Program-made: the position numbers and the translations under genes
Assembly: GCF_905220415.1 (NCBI RefSeq)
Contig: NC_059546.1
Coordinates: 7,998,001-8,062,000 of the forward strand
DNA length: 64,000 nt
Direction: 5' to 3'
DNA from: Colias croceus
Taxonomy: Eukaryota; Arthropoda; Insecta; Lepidoptera; Pieridae
In this document: piece after piece, positions 8,452 through 22,455 of the stretch
Layout: each line of letters opens with the position of its first letter
How positions within the stretch are numbered: the first letter of the stretch is position 1
Notes under the pieces: generated by a model
Database searches by the model: none
Told to the model about the DNA's origin: nothing
What the model saw: only the letters and a program-made list of their open reading frames with translations

Positions 8452-11303
8452 CGGACCACGACACAATAGATTTTCTATTGTGTCTGTGATACCGGGGGCT
8501 GAGTTATTAAAAATACTTTTACTATAAATAACAATTTATTTTGAAACAAATAGAATGTGCATTTTGTTTAAAGCTTGGCCTAGAAACCACATATAAAACT
8601 AGACGGAGCAAATCTGTATGTAAACCGAGCGTATAGTCTGTCTATTCCAATCGTGAGAGCAATTATTTTGTGTCGAGTCGCGGACACATGTACAATGTAC
8701 ATGATTTGAAATAGATAAATAATGAATATTTTAGTTTTGTTAATATAAGAACTGCTACTTCGAGCTCAATAGATATCTCTCGGCGAAGAATAGAATGGAA
8801 GAATAGATTTTGTCTCTTTCTTCTTTCTTCTCTCCTTAACATGATTTTAAAGTACCATTTATCTATTTGGTGGCAATAAATATATCTTAATTTCAGCACT
8901 AGCAGTCAGCAATCTTTCTGTAAGTTCAAATTTCCACCGATTATTAACTTCCAGGATTCTGGCCCAAAAGTTTATCTGATCAGACCATCCGACACACCTC
9001 AATTTTACTCGCCAATACGTGGCTAAAATGTAGAAGCTCTCACCTAGCAAATCACGATCTGATAAAGCGTCACAAACCGAACGCAAACAGCCGTGTATCG
9101 CACAACGCAAACAGATCGCCAGGTTCCCGCGGACACCGTTTGAATATTCCACTCGGATTTACATTCCGCATTTATAGTTCTGAAGTGGCTTTGTTAACTT
9201 AGTATATCGGGAATTTGTACCACAATGTCCGAGAAATGCTATTGTATTTGGTGAACTCATTCTTCTTAGTTAACGTTACGCATACCTACTGCTTAAAATG
9301 ATTTCGTTAACCATGTCTTTTATTTTAAGCTTTTAAATACATATGTATTTCAAGAAGACCAGTCTACGCAATATTTTTCTTTGAAAGGTCAATTCTTGTG
9401 TATTCTTATTTGAAATTTCGAGAATTATTTCTAAATTCGTCTTGATATAGTCTTGGAAATTAATTTCTTTAAATCTCTTCTTATACTTGTCTGTTATAGT
9501 AAATTGTATTTATTTAAACGTGGTTTCGACTCACTGTTAAATTTAATTATAATCAGAACATGCTTCAATTTGATTTGTTCTTTAATTTAGAAATCTATAA
9601 AGATCATATATCTTTAAAAATATATACATCTTTAAAAAGATATATCTAACTGGTTTATCGCTCCAATATGTTTTCTTAATAGCAAAACTATGGTTTATAA
9701 AAATAAATTTGTATGAAAGCCAATAATTATTATTTGATGTTGAATATATACTTACTACCTAAATAAAATTTAATATATCAACACACCTGGAAATAGATTA
9801 TTACATAGATGTATCAAATTATACACCTAAATTAAATGCTCCTTCATTCATATTCTAAAGGAAAATCTTATTTACGAACATTTCATCTCCTTCTTACTTC
9901 GGATACATCGTAATATTTCAAAAATAACTTTCCACAGAACATATATTTAATCGTCTTTAGTAAATAATATCCGAAATACTTATAATAAAACATTTGATAT
10001 GACTTGATTTCCAACAAATTCAACAAGGATCGCAAATGTTATCATATCAAACAAAGATTTTCAATGAAACAGAATTTCTTTGATCAGCTAAGCCGTCTAT
10101 AAAAGATGAATCGAGGAATACCAGACATTGATATAAAGAACATTTATGATAAATGAATACAGGATTCTAAAAAGTAGTAAGAAATAGTAACTTCAGACAA
10201 ATTACAAGAGGACAGTTGAGCTTCTTAAATATGAACAACAGAAATGAACAATAAGATAATTAGGCACATTGCATGGGTAAGACGTTTAAATTATTTACAA
10301 AGTGACTTGATGTAATCTATTGAAGCTTCTCATTTTGACTGCTACCTTTCTACAATACCAGTTTACAAGCACATAGATCTACAAATCAGCTAATAACTTA
10401 GCATATCATTCCTCTAATTTCCCGTTCAAATATCCCTATTGACCTCATTAACCAAATAGCCGGATAGAGCGAGAGCTGGGGATAATTATTTTATTGCCAC
10501 TACGAACAGTTTATAAGTCACTTTGAACTTGGCACAAAATTAATGAAAGTCCTGGAAAACGGAAGCGACTGGTAACCTTAACGCGATTACCGCTGGATCT
10601 CCGGGAGCACGTCTCCTCGCAATTTATTTTAACAATCGCCAACTTACCGCCCATCTAGGTCATATTTCTTACCATAATCTTATACAAGTCTTCTTCAATA
10701 TTGGAAAAGGTTTCAAACTGCTCTTTTATGTTTAGCTTGATCGTGAATCATTGTTGGCCTATTTTGTTGGGCATAATCCACCGCTGGCCAAGTGTGGATT
10801 GGTAGTAAGACATTAAATAATTTTATTTCTTCATTTATGTAAGTATATAAAATTTAGTAGAAATTATGATTTACATAACTTTGTAAATGAAAATGTGCTT
10901 AATGAAATTCATCTGATATTTTTCAAGCCTGCATAATTCAAATAATACAATAGCCATAATAACATTATGGGGCAATAGTTTCCAAGGTTATAAAATTTGC
11001 GAAAGTTTTGTAAGAAAATTCAATCGACGTTTAAAGTGTTTAAACGCATTGAAATTCCCTCAAGAACCTAGCAATGCATTGAATACATAATATATGCACA
11101 TATCGTAAGCATCTTCAATAAAGAGGTGTACGACAATCTATAATGACCTAATTTAAAGCCATTTTCATTCAAATATTTCTCAACCTTTTGGCATAATTTA
11201 ATGATATGCACATATTAATCCAACATCTTTACATGTAATAAGATTTTACTATTTTGTTGATTAATTAAACAAATTGCCAATATTATGTATCTTTATCTAA
11301 ATA
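8452..11303. other. AT-rich DNA, nothing recognised
   Basis: No convincing gene, RNA or repeat boundary. A 97-codon minus-strand frame (8859-9152) has no recognisable motif and is of chance length. Confidence 0.5.
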
Positions 11304-11305
11304 TA

Positions 11306-11514
11306 CCGGGTGTCTCACAGTTGGTATACTAAGCTCAAAGAAGGTTATAATTTTGCATACGCTGAGTACGTAAAATATACTTATAAAATTCGCGACGCAT
11401 TTTTTAGCAATAAAATTTTTTACGTAATTTTTTTGTTAAGTATTTTTTATGTGATCGGTGTATGCAAAACTACAAGTCCCTTCGCGCTTAGTATACTGAT
11501 AGTGGGACACCCTG
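11306..11514. mobile_element. MITE with TA duplication and about 35-bp TIRs
   Basis: 209 bp bounded by TA (11304-11305 and 11515-11516). The left end begins CCGGGTGTCTCAC and the right, read inward, CAGGGTGTCCCAC. Both continue through GTATACTAAGC, giving about 35 bp of TIR with around eight mismatches. TA targets suggest mobilisation by a Tc1/mariner-type transposase. The 97-codon frame across it is not a gene. Confidence 0.78.
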
Positions 11515-11516
11515 TA

Positions 11517-14072
11517 GATAGAGAAAACTACAGAATTTCGTATCATCATACCGTACATCAATATCAATATAAGTTTACCTTTAACTTTTTTGCATATGAA
11601 TAAAGCTATACATCAAAGTAACAAGTGTGTCAAACTGTCATGTCGTGAATACTTTACTAGTTCTGTAAAGCTTGGAAATGTGACTAGAGTTGTTTCTATT
11701 TACGGATTAGAATGGAATTAGCCCTTTTATTTCATTTTATTCTGATTCTATGGTTGAATCGAGGAAATTTTTTACCTGATGAGAAATTGAGTTTGAGGCA
11801 TATTTGTATAATTTCACAAATTGAATAGTGACATAATATTTCATATTATTGTTGTCGTATTAATTTAAAATCATATTTTACATTGTTGACAATTGTAGGT
11901 AGATACGAAAAATACTAGTGGTCTTTCGAAATAACAGCTAACAATATTTTCCTAAAACAAATTTGTGTATCGTCACTTGACTGCCATATTGAGTTATAAA
12001 ACTAAGAAGCACATTTTAACTAATTAAACAAAGGCAACTATAACCATAACCGTATTCTTCGCAAGTTTCCCAGCACCAGTGTTATTTTAAACGAATAATA
12101 AACCGTTAAACCACTTAATTGAACCGTTAAAATTTAATTTCGCCGCAGCGCTGACGTAAAAATGACGTACAGAGTCGGTTAGCATCATTTGTGCTGGAGC
12201 AATTAGTAGAATTCACTTTTAAATTGTCCGAGTTTACTGAACGTGGGGTTTTTAACGTTATTTCTTTCAGTTCTTGATTGCGCTCAGGTTTTGTTACGAA
12301 ATAAGGCTGGTTAAGCTTTTAGTGAAACGCTCTCGCGAGCTAAAAGAAAACCAAAACACGCTGTCGACTCTAAGTTCCTTAAAACATCGAGTCATTTTGT
12401 TCGTGTTTATTGCAACTTTTTATTTAGTGCCGGAATACGAACAGGGTTTAGATTTTTAACGTTTCAATTAGAGTCAATGTTCGTTTTTACTTTTTACATC
12501 CGTTTATTAACGTAAGGATTGCTTCCCTCTTATTTATTTTTACAGATTAAAATAAATAAGTAATAGAGGGTTTCCTAAGATATACCTTGATAGTTTGTAA
12601 TATAAAAATATGTAACTATAAAGATCTTGGTCTCACACAAAGCAGAATTTATCTACGTAATTAACACAACACAAGGTGTTTCGTCAATCATCAGTCGAAA
12701 TAAATGAGCAATTAGACCAGATTTAATGGGCCGGGTAATTAAGGGATCCTTAGCGACGTTTATTCCCTCGATCACCTTAATGAAACCTTTGAATGCTAAT
12801 AATGGCTGGTATTGTAACTCGGCCGATCAAATGGCGGAGGAAAGAGGAAAGTATTATTATTTATTAGCAATTGTGCGCACGTTTTCAGCGACTTTCTGGA
12901 GCCGTAAGATAGATACTAAGTATAGGTACAGATGGGTAAGACTTTCTCATAATTTTTATCAATCTTTATGTTAGAATAAACGAGCTGAAGTTAAGTGATC
13001 AACACAGCGTATAAACATTTGTAAAGGAAAACAGGGTTGCGAGCTTTATAACTCGGAAAGGATAAAGAAACGATTAACGACAGGTTTACGGGAAAGGATG
13101 GAAAGTGATTTAACTTTTAATTCTTAAATAAAGATCCATCAAGCAGTAACAGCACAAAAATTATTGGTATATTAAAATTTGACTACAAACAATTTGAGTT
13201 TGAATAACAAGACGAATATGTATTTCCACGTAAAATTATTATCTCATTATAACGCTACTATTATTGTGTCATTGTATAATTCGAAAGCCTATAGTCCTTC
13301 GTTACTGAATGTTCTATCAAGTATTTCCGACTATCCAAAGCCCATTATACACCACATTATACCCACAATAGCAATTCTCTGTACGAGATAATTCAGTTTA
13401 GCAAAATCAAAAATAATTACGCAACTCTAACCCCAAGGTTACGTCAGTTCATGATAACTAAATGAATAGGCGTCCATTGATTCGTTGACAATTTTAGATT
13501 TCTACGAACTTCGTAACAATTCGAAGCATCAATCAAATTTAATGTGGTCGCGATTCGTAATACATGTATTGATAGAAGAGTTCAATACATACAACTATAT
13601 CGTTGTGTCATATAGCATTATTTGTAATGGATACTAATTAATGGTGGAATAATGTATACTGTATTCACTTTTTATGTAATTGTATTGATTTAAATGTTTT
13701 GCGCAGTTTTAATTGGGATGTAATTTTGATATTAATTAATTTAGTAAGTTTATGTAAACGTTTTTGTATTATATCCTGTAACTGTGCCTTATATAAATAA
13801 ATAATACATACGTTTATTGATTTTGTCAACACACTTATTCTAGGTATTCTACACATGCAATAACTATATTATTACAAACAATAGGAGCGGAGCGTAGCCT
13901 AGTGTTATATTCGTTACCTATTTATACAGAGAAATAAAATCAATTTATCAATCCCATCATTTTAAATACATCGCTACAAATCTACCACTTCTCCTATGGG
14001 TATGGATTATCTGCACGTGTCAGATTCCGGGTGACTCTTAACGTAATCTGTCGTATGACAAAAATCACAGTT
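11517..14072. other. AT-rich DNA, nothing recognised
   Basis: Only short chance open frames (60-82 codons near 12274, 12726, 13179 and 13665). No domain motifs. Confidence 0.5.
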
Positions 14073-14123
14073 AGATATACCTTTATAGGTATATCTAGTA
14101 TTTATTAACGGTTATCCGTTAAT
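14073..14123. repeat. Two adjacent hairpins with the same TTAT loop
   Basis: The first has arms AGATATACCT (14073-14082) and AGGTATATCT (14087-14096). The second has arms ATTAACGG (14104-14111) and CCGTTAAT (14116-14123). Both stems are perfect, both loops are TTAT, and seven bases separate them. No function is assigned. Confidence 0.7.
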
Positions 14124-15720
14124 GGGACCCCATAAGCAAGACTCATTTGTATCCGACTGCAAAGAAGGCTATTTAAAACATAAAAAAAAATTATTATAAC
14201 ATAATTAATGTGGCGAAATGCAAACAGAACAGATCAATCAAAACATAAAAAGCAAAATGAATGTGCCCTTATTATTCTTTAATTGGCGTCATCCCTGACC
14301 CACATGCTTTTGGAATAATCAACAAAAACAGCGCGCTGCAAATTAATCCATAAACCAATTAAAAAAGAATCCAATGGATACAATATTAAGCCGTACACAA
14401 ATATATTTCAAATGGTAGTGTAAATAAATGTCAAATCGGAACAGTTTTTACATATCAATGACAGAGTATTTTTGGTAAACGTTCGGTTTATTTGGACCGC
14501 GTTAATTTAGAGAACGAAACGAATTCAGTTTCAGGTAAATGGATGGAATCGGTTCCGAAAAAATAACCTGCTTGATCGAATTGGACTAATGAAATGGTGC
14601 GGCTGTTTTAATGTTTACTTTTACAGGACCAACTTTAATTAGTATCGAAATAAATAAAATTTCTCCGAATAAGTTCATCTATTCGTGTGTTCGTTGGCCA
14701 ATTAGCTACCTAATTTAAAACATACCTACTATAAAAAGGAAACTTAAAAACCTACCTAATTAGTAGGATTTAAAGTAATCAAGATAAAATACAGACAGAA
14801 AATTAACAGAGCAAGCCTTGTTATATTATTCCTACAACGAAAATGTTGCAAATAATTTCTTGACTTGGTTAAGATAATTTACATCCAGCGTGAACTGTAT
14901 CTGTTTCTTAGATAGATTTATGGCAAAAATAATAAGAGGGATTATATAGTTGATTTATTAATTATTAACTTACTTATTTAATTACGATTCTAACCACCAA
15001 TGCAATATTTATGAAATATGTACGTATTATAAATTGTCACCTAAATTCGATCAAAGAAAGAATTTTTTAAGAATAAAGTAGTACTCATTCTTGGTCATTA
15101 AAATCTGATTCAATAACCGAAATTTGGTATTGATCTCGATAAAATTTTGTAGTGCAGCCAAGTCATTCTATCAATTAGCTCTTATTACAATATGAATTTT
15201 GAATACATGAATACAACTTAAAATTCATTCATACCATATTTTGTGTAGGTACATAGTTATCAATGTAACTTTTTCAAATCTCAATAACATTGACTGTCTG
15301 TGTTTCAGAAACGTCGACTGAAATTCAATTTTCTTCAATTAAGTATGCCTTTTTACGCAAAGAAAATTAAGTAGGTCTTCTAATTTGAACTACTTAAATA
15401 TATTAGTATCTACTTACTTTGATAATAATTTTCTTCCATTAGGTAGATATGCCTTTTTGCTCAAAGAAATATAAATTTATTCTTATAATTTCAACGATAA
15501 CAAAAGTATATAAGAACTTGACAAATATAGGTAGTACCTACATGTGTTGTAATTCAAAACACAACTAAACCCATGCTACTAAAATAATAACCCTTTTTCA
15601 TCTTGACGCAGTGTCGTTGAAGGCTTTGTAGCGACCAGCCAACAGTATTTGATTTAGTCCGAATAGTTTAAAATATTTTATGGAATTTGTTATTTTTACG
15701 TTTATTTTATACTATCCGTT
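14124..15720. other. AT-rich DNA with a short direct duplication
   Basis: No gene seen. A stretch of about 40 bp (15329-15364) recurs imperfectly at 15428-15470; both share TTTTCTTC, ATGCCTTTTT and CAAAGAAA. Confidence 0.5.
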
Positions 15721-15906
15721 TAGTTTACCGCCCGCGGCTTCGCCCGCTTTGTCTTAAACCTGATAAATTATATACTAAACCCTTTCTCTTGAATCACTCT
15801 ATCTATTAAAAAAATGGCATCAAAATCCGTTGCGTAGTTTTAAATATTTAAGCATACAAAGGGAAATAGGGACAGAAAAAGCGTTTGTTTTATACTATGT
15901 AGTGAT
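15721..15906 (+). repeat. CCGCCCGCGG-family interspersed repeat, copy A
   Basis: About 186 bp starting TAGTTTACCGCCCGCGGC and ending TTTATACTATGTAGTGAT. It shares the internal landmarks ATCCGTTGCGTAGTTTTAAA and AAGCATACAAAGGGA with five other copies in the window. No coding capacity. The shared fixed end ATGTAGTGAT suggests a retroposed short element or the 3' end of a LINE; the class is not proven. Confidence 0.8.
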
Positions 15907-18900
15907 TTACGATGAGTTTACGCTGAACGAAGAGTTTGTATAAAATACATTATTTTAATAATAAGTAATAAGCAGTAGTTCTAATTACCTATATCTAATG
16001 TTAATTAATTCATGATAAAAACAGGCAACGATCACGTACTGTACTAATTTTAAAATTTTCAATTTGAATCTACCTGCGTCGTTATTACATTAACAAATAT
16101 AAATGCGAAATAAATTATTACAAATTCTGCTTAAAATGTAGGTAGGTACTAAACAAGAAATCCCGTAGCAAATTATTCATCACTTTCAAAATATATAAAC
16201 CGAGCAACACTCAAGGGATAGTTCAGTTAATATAAATAATATTCGAACCAAAGTCCTCTTGAGTAAAGTGTGATTTTACGCAGAAATTCTCATAAAGATT
16301 TCCTTTGATTCATTTACCTAATATATCAATGTTTATAAATAACATTCCTTTGAAGAGAGTACAAATATTAGTATAAGAATTAAGTAAATCCTTTTGTTTA
16401 CACATTCTTAATACATATTTTCCTTGTGATGCGCATGCAAATAAGATAATATGTAACATGATACGGTGATCGATAAGCGAATGTAAAGATGTGGCTGCAA
16501 ATGATATATTATATGTAGTGAATAATAGAAAGGTAGCGGACGATATTTATATACTTTCAGATGATACTAGAAATATGATATAAGTATCCACACACCATAT
16601 AGATATATCAGAAATAAGTGAAAAGATACAGTGGACCTACATAGGACCAATATAAACATTTTTCAAATAAATTTGGCCTGTATATTTTACACTAGGTACT
16701 AATTTGATTTAAATAAAATGTTCACTGTATTTCCACACTTTATACTAGGTATACACCTATTTGCTTGACAGATAATTAATTTAATAAAATTAAATTAAAA
16801 AGCGATGTATCATATTTAAATCCTTTTAAAAACTACGTGTTTACGCAGCAAAAGTATTTTATTTTCTTACAACTAAAATTGTCAATATCATAACGTAATT
16901 CATCACAAACGAAATATTGCTCGTTACCAAAAACAAAATAGGTCTCAACCTAATTCCAAACTTTATTAGCATATTGAATGAAGATATCAAGAGAAATTGA
17001 GTCTAGATCGAAGCTATTGACTACTAGATACTAAAATGTTACGACATATCATTGGCAAAAGAGCTTCGTTTCGAATTCTTGCTTCTCTAGTCAGGTGTAG
17101 GTACACCACTTTGTATTGAAGTGGGATCAATCTCTATTAACTTGAATTTTAGTCAGTGTCGTGTTAACTAAGATATTGAACTGGCTTGAAAGTTTTCGGA
17201 TTATGTTACTCACTATTCACTTGTTTAACCTTACAATTTAGTCGGTATAAACTTATTTTGAATATCTTAACTTTACCATCTCAAGAAATTTTCGTGATTG
17301 TGTCAAACGAGTCGACTTTTTGAGTACCTAGTTCATATATAAACGTACAAAAATCTGTATTGAAACAGAAAAAAAAAATGCTTAGAAGAAAATATAAATG
17401 ACCAATCTACCCAGAGGGAGCGTGATGTTATTCCAAGTCACGTTTTGTTGAAAAAGACTGCGAAAATACGAGCAGTTAAATGCTAAACAATTGAAACACT
17501 TAAAAAACTATACATAAAAATCTGTATTTTTTATTCAGTAGATTACGTCCCTTAAATATGCAAACAAAAATAGGAAATTTGCCATTCTAAAATGTACGCA
17601 ACGAATCTGAAATATATTGTGAAAATAAAACTGAATGTCCCATTGTGGAAAAATATTTTGGCTATGTCCATATTGTATGCTTTACAGCGTTTAGGTACTT
17701 TTTTCTAATTCGACAAATATTTTTTTGCCAGTATTTTTTATTGGAACGATAAATCAAGTACTTATATGTACTCTGTAGGTATATATAACATAGACATGGG
17801 TAGGTATACCGTATATTACATGAAATAATGGAATTATCAATAAAGTAAACTTACTGAATTTTAATAAAGACAAGGACATTGAAATACTATGATATTATAT
17901 AAAAAAGCTAGATACGTTACGTTTTTGGCAAGAAAAAACTCAGCTTAGTGCCCGAGTTTCACTTAGTCACGCACCATTCAGCGTCGTGGCTGGACGTTCT
18001 TTTTATATTTTAATCGGCAGTTGTTATTACGAAGTACATGAGTGAGACATGTATTATGTCTCGTGCGTGAGAGTGAAAGAGAGAACAACTGTATTGGTGA
18101 TAATGCGTTAATAAGTAGGTATGTATTAATTACGCTGTTTTTTATTGCAATGATGTTGGCGTATGCCGCGTCTACTAGTGTAGGTAATAGGTCATTGTTG
18201 AAATAGCATAAAATGTATTACTAGAGCAACGAGATGGATTCCTTTTCATATTATCCATTTCCAAATAATTTTCATACACACGTTGTACCTACACTTAACT
18301 GGTTGAGTTTTAATGTTCGAATAATCATCCATTGGTTCAAATAGTAATTTAATGATTCATGCATTAATAAATGGAATTAATATCTATATATAGCAGAAAT
18401 GTAATATTTATAACACTTTAATCGATTGTTACGCAAATACATTTTAAATAAATTACAATAATTGATACGACACACATTCAAATGTAGCGTCGTTTAGGTC
18501 GATAAACAAATTAACTTCCGAGTTAAACCGTCGGTTAACAACAGCAGATGCTATCAGGGATATAAAAACTTCCATTACATTGTAACATTTGAAGTTCCAC
18601 TGATTTTATGTTCGATAAAAAGTTAGCATTATGCGACGTTTATTTAAATGGAATATTCATCTATACATATTGATATTATTTATTTATAACTCAAACACTT
18701 GTCAATATAATAGGAAAATATATTTTCTCAATGACCGGTTAACCTTGAGAATTCATAACGGTTTCATTGAAGCTTCTTATAATCATTATATACACTTACT
18801 TAATATTAATTTTGTATATTTATTTCTTATGATTATTAAATTAAATAACATCATACTTTGTGAATTTGGTTAAGTGTTTAAAAGCAATCAAATATGTATA

Positions 18901-21039
18901 AATTCTACCTTCTATTTCACTTGTTTTATTCCCCCACCTAAAACAAGAATGTTTGTAGCACTCCAAATTTTTATCAACCTCTATAGATAGCAAATGTAAT
19001 ATCCGTCATCAATAATATTTAAATGATCTTGTTTCAAATTTGTCTTCTTCAAAAGTAACATTAGTGGGATAGATAGTCCCCCTGTATACAGAAAACATAG
19101 CAGAAGATACTTCTTCGGCGCTTCCTTAATCTTTTACCACCATATCTTTGCATACGACAGACTTATTTTTGCTCAGTCCACTTGGCAGCTCTCCAATCGG
19201 CGTAAAGCCTCACACGAATCGACGTCGCGTTTCCAAAATCTTACTTTACACTACCCCACATGTAGGAAGAGCAAAATATCCGCACCATATATAAGGAGCA
19301 ATGTACTCTTCAACATCACGGCGACCGTTAAAATCATGGTCCGTTTGTCACAGCCTTTAACAATTGACGCAGTCGACAAAAAGAATTCCTTCGGCAGTAA
19401 AGAAGAGTTACAACATATTCCCCTTTTGTTTGTCTCCTAACGACTGTTTTCCGAAAAATATTTAGACTATTAAAATGGATAAGGTTGGCACTGCTACATT
19501 TGGGCTGTTTTGTCATTTAAGAACTTTATGACGTCCTAAAGGGAAACTCTATTATTATTGCCGCCCTATTTCCATTCATACGGAGATCAGATTTTATTTA
19601 AATTTTACACTTTAACATTACTAGAAACTGTCCGAACCAGCTGACCATGTATAACGTCAATGTTGCCAGAGTACCAGAGCGTTAACATAGTAATAAATAG
19701 TAACTGGTACAGAATATATTATTATAGCTCAGGTGCAAAACGTGCGTTGAATCTTCACACCATATACATTGTCGAATAATTGATGAACTTCTTCATCAAT
19801 GCTCTTACATTATTACTATCGACATATTGTCTATTAATCCTTTCTCACGTACAATTTATCACAACAATCTAAGATAACTCCATAACATACCACAGTTATT
19901 ACTATTCCAAATGGACCCCGCAAAATCAATAGTCGACGATCTATAAAATTTAACGTCAATATCTTGTAAAAGCTATCGTTTTATGGTGAGACAAGCTTTA
20001 TTGCACTGTTTGTCGAATACTATAAAGTGTATTTTTGATTGATCTTGTCCGTCAAACGGTTAACATAGTTACAGGCATTAAATAAGGTTACGTAAACAAA
20101 TTGGTAAACAAGATATATTTTGTTTTGGTCAGATTTCGTGTAGGTATTGAGAGTTTTACCTGATTCCAAGAATTCGTGATATGTTTGATTAAAACAACCC
20201 ACATAGAACTAAGTATAATATTATAAAATTATAATGTAGGTACCCTTGGCTGTATGAAATATTTATTAGATTTGCAAGCAATAAATTTAAAAAGCATTTA
20301 AATAATACACTCAACGCACAATGATAAAATGAAATAATTAGAAAAATTCTGAAAATTACTTTAGTGTCTTCGAAAGTTTAATTTAGTTTCAAGTTGTTAC
20401 GGTGATAACGTTGACTTTATTAATTCCAAGAAATTGTAAATTTCATTTGCAAATTTATTTTAACCGTGAAAAAGTTGTGAAAGTGAAATTGATATTTTCT
20501 CAAGAAAAATATATGATAATTTTGAAGAACAAATTCTCCCAACCGACATTTGTAGAAAGACAAAGTTTTATTATATTAATCTTTGAATACCAAGAGCCAT
20601 TATATAAAATAACAAGGAAAAAAAAAGTCCGAGGTAATCGAAACTGTATGTGTATACCTTATAAAATATCCGGAATGGGAAAGACAAAAAGCAAAGTACA
20701 TAGTTTAGTTAGTGAACTCCACTTGTAAAAAAATAAATCAATTTTTTATTGAATAGTTACAGCGATTTGGTGCGAAATATCAAATACATAAATCTAAACA
20801 GTAAGAAAAAATACAATAAAATCTAAACCTTCTCTAACATATTTCTCACTAACAAATCACGTATGATCAACTTATTATTTTCATTATCTCATACTCAAAT
20901 AATCGATTGTAACATTGACATGTTAATCACCATCGCGGATGCATTGTTTCTAACAGTTAAAACCCCCCCGAAGGTCATTCCTTCCTACAATTTATATATT
21001 ATTGCTCTTCTAGTTTTATGACGTTCATACCTTTACCAA
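15907..21039. other. Long AT-rich stretch without a supported gene
   Basis: About 5.1 kb. An ATG frame at 18631-18873 (80 codons) has a hydrophobic start but no homology I recognise. A TATATAAG at about 19288 is the only TATA-like motif in a less AT-rich patch (19060-19450), and no gene follows it. A 108-codon frame at 20402 begins with GTG and looks like chance. Confidence 0.45.
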
Positions 21040-21289
21040 AGTATAAAGAGAGAAGTAGGCCAACTCCCGGCGTTTAGGAGCGCACGGTAGCTAAACTCGC
21101 GAGGTGTAGGGTTTTCACTTGTCACATTAATATTTTAAATAATTGTATAAGTAAACAAACACCGAACGCACGCAGCAAAGCCGAGAACGGTCCATGATAA
21201 TGAACCGACCGGCATTGTGTGCATGCGTCAAGCTTGCGTATCTACGTAAATGAACGGGGGGCGTTCGAAGATACTTTTCTCTTTATACT
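21040..21289. mobile_element. MITE-like element with about 18-bp TIRs
   Basis: 250 bp. The left end is AGTATAAAGAGAGAAGTA and the right, read inward, AGTATAAAGAGAAAAGTA: one mismatch in 18. The interior is GC-richer than its surroundings and has no frame. I could not settle the target duplication, so the exact ends are uncertain by a few bases. Confidence 0.65.
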
Positions 21290-22273
21290 ATGCTTTTACT
21301 TCATCAATGTCCTTGACCTCATAACCAGCTTATCATAACATAGAACTATAATATAAAGCACGTATATGTTTTTTATATTCGTGGGACGAGCGTTTGAGAT
21401 GAGGGTTCCGGATAAAGTCCCTGATAACGCACTTGTTTTGCGATTTTGATCCTTAAGAACTGTTATTAGGGTTGTTTTGAAGTTAGAGCGTTTAAAGTTC
21501 TAGAGACACGCGCATTCCCTCTTAAATTGTAATAGGCTGTTGATTTAATCGACAGATTTCACACATTGGAAAAACAAACTGGTAGGTAAACAGGAAACAA
21601 AAAGTCCCCTAAAATTTTAAAGGAAAGTATCATGTTTGTGTTGTCGTAAGTTTCATAATTAGGTATTCACGAGTTTTAAAGCAAATTTAATCTAAGTTGT
21701 TCTTCAATTGTATAACTTATTAATAAAACTTTGTTTAGATTATTTGCGAGACAACTTTTTGTGTCTCCAGTCAAGCAAGATGGTCCGATTTCTAAGTTTC
21801 TAGACTTTAAATTTAAATAAATATTACATTTAAATATTAAAAGATTGCCACACGAATATATAATACTATTATAACAGGAAGTAGCAGATTGTCGCCGTTG
21901 TTAAGATATCAAATGCTCTGAAGCCAAATAAGTTTGAAATCTTGAAAAAACCACGGGCTTTGAAACCCGACAACATCTTGAACTTGCTATATATCGTATG
22001 ACATTGGGGTCGTTATCACTTAAATCTAGCTAATAAATAAATCTTTCAGAAACTTTAAAGCATGGTAGAATGTAAATAATGTATCTAATTGTTAGTCCTA
22101 GAAGCACATTTTTTTTATATTTCGAGCACAATATTTTGGTATAGTGTTCTTCAGTCCACCAGCACTTAATAATAATTTTTATTTAGTTACTTAGCTGATT
22201 CAATAAACTTCACACCCTCTTATGAATTACTGTCAACAAATTATTGCCTCAATGGTATGTTTTTATATGTACT
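21290..22273. other. AT-rich DNA, nothing recognised
   Basis: No open frame, RNA gene or repeat end can be supported here. Confidence 0.5.
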
Positions 22274-22455
22274 ACTAGTTTACCGCCCGCGGCTTCGCCC
22301 GCTTTGTCTAAAACCTAATAAATTATATACTAAAACCTTCAACGCTCTCTATTAAAAGAAACCGCAACAAAATCCGTTGCGTAGTTTTAAAGATTTAAGC
22401 ATACAAAGGGACATAGGGACAGAGAAAGCGACTTTGTTTTATACTATGTAGTGAT
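22274..22455 (+). repeat. CCGCCCGCGG-family interspersed repeat, copy B
   Basis: About 182 bp from CTAGTTTACCGCCCGCGGC to ACTATGTAGTGATG, closely matching copy A with a few small indels. Confidence 0.82.

Noticed and set aside
11310..11603. 97-codon frame across the MITE
   Set aside because: It spans the element's TIRs and has no coding features.
19288..19330. TATATAAG as a gene promoter
   Set aside because: No open frame or exon-like structure follows; such motifs are common in AT-rich DNA.
20402..20728. 108-codon frame as a gene
   Set aside because: It begins at GTG, has AT-driven composition and shows no motif; a frame this long is expected by chance over 64 kb.
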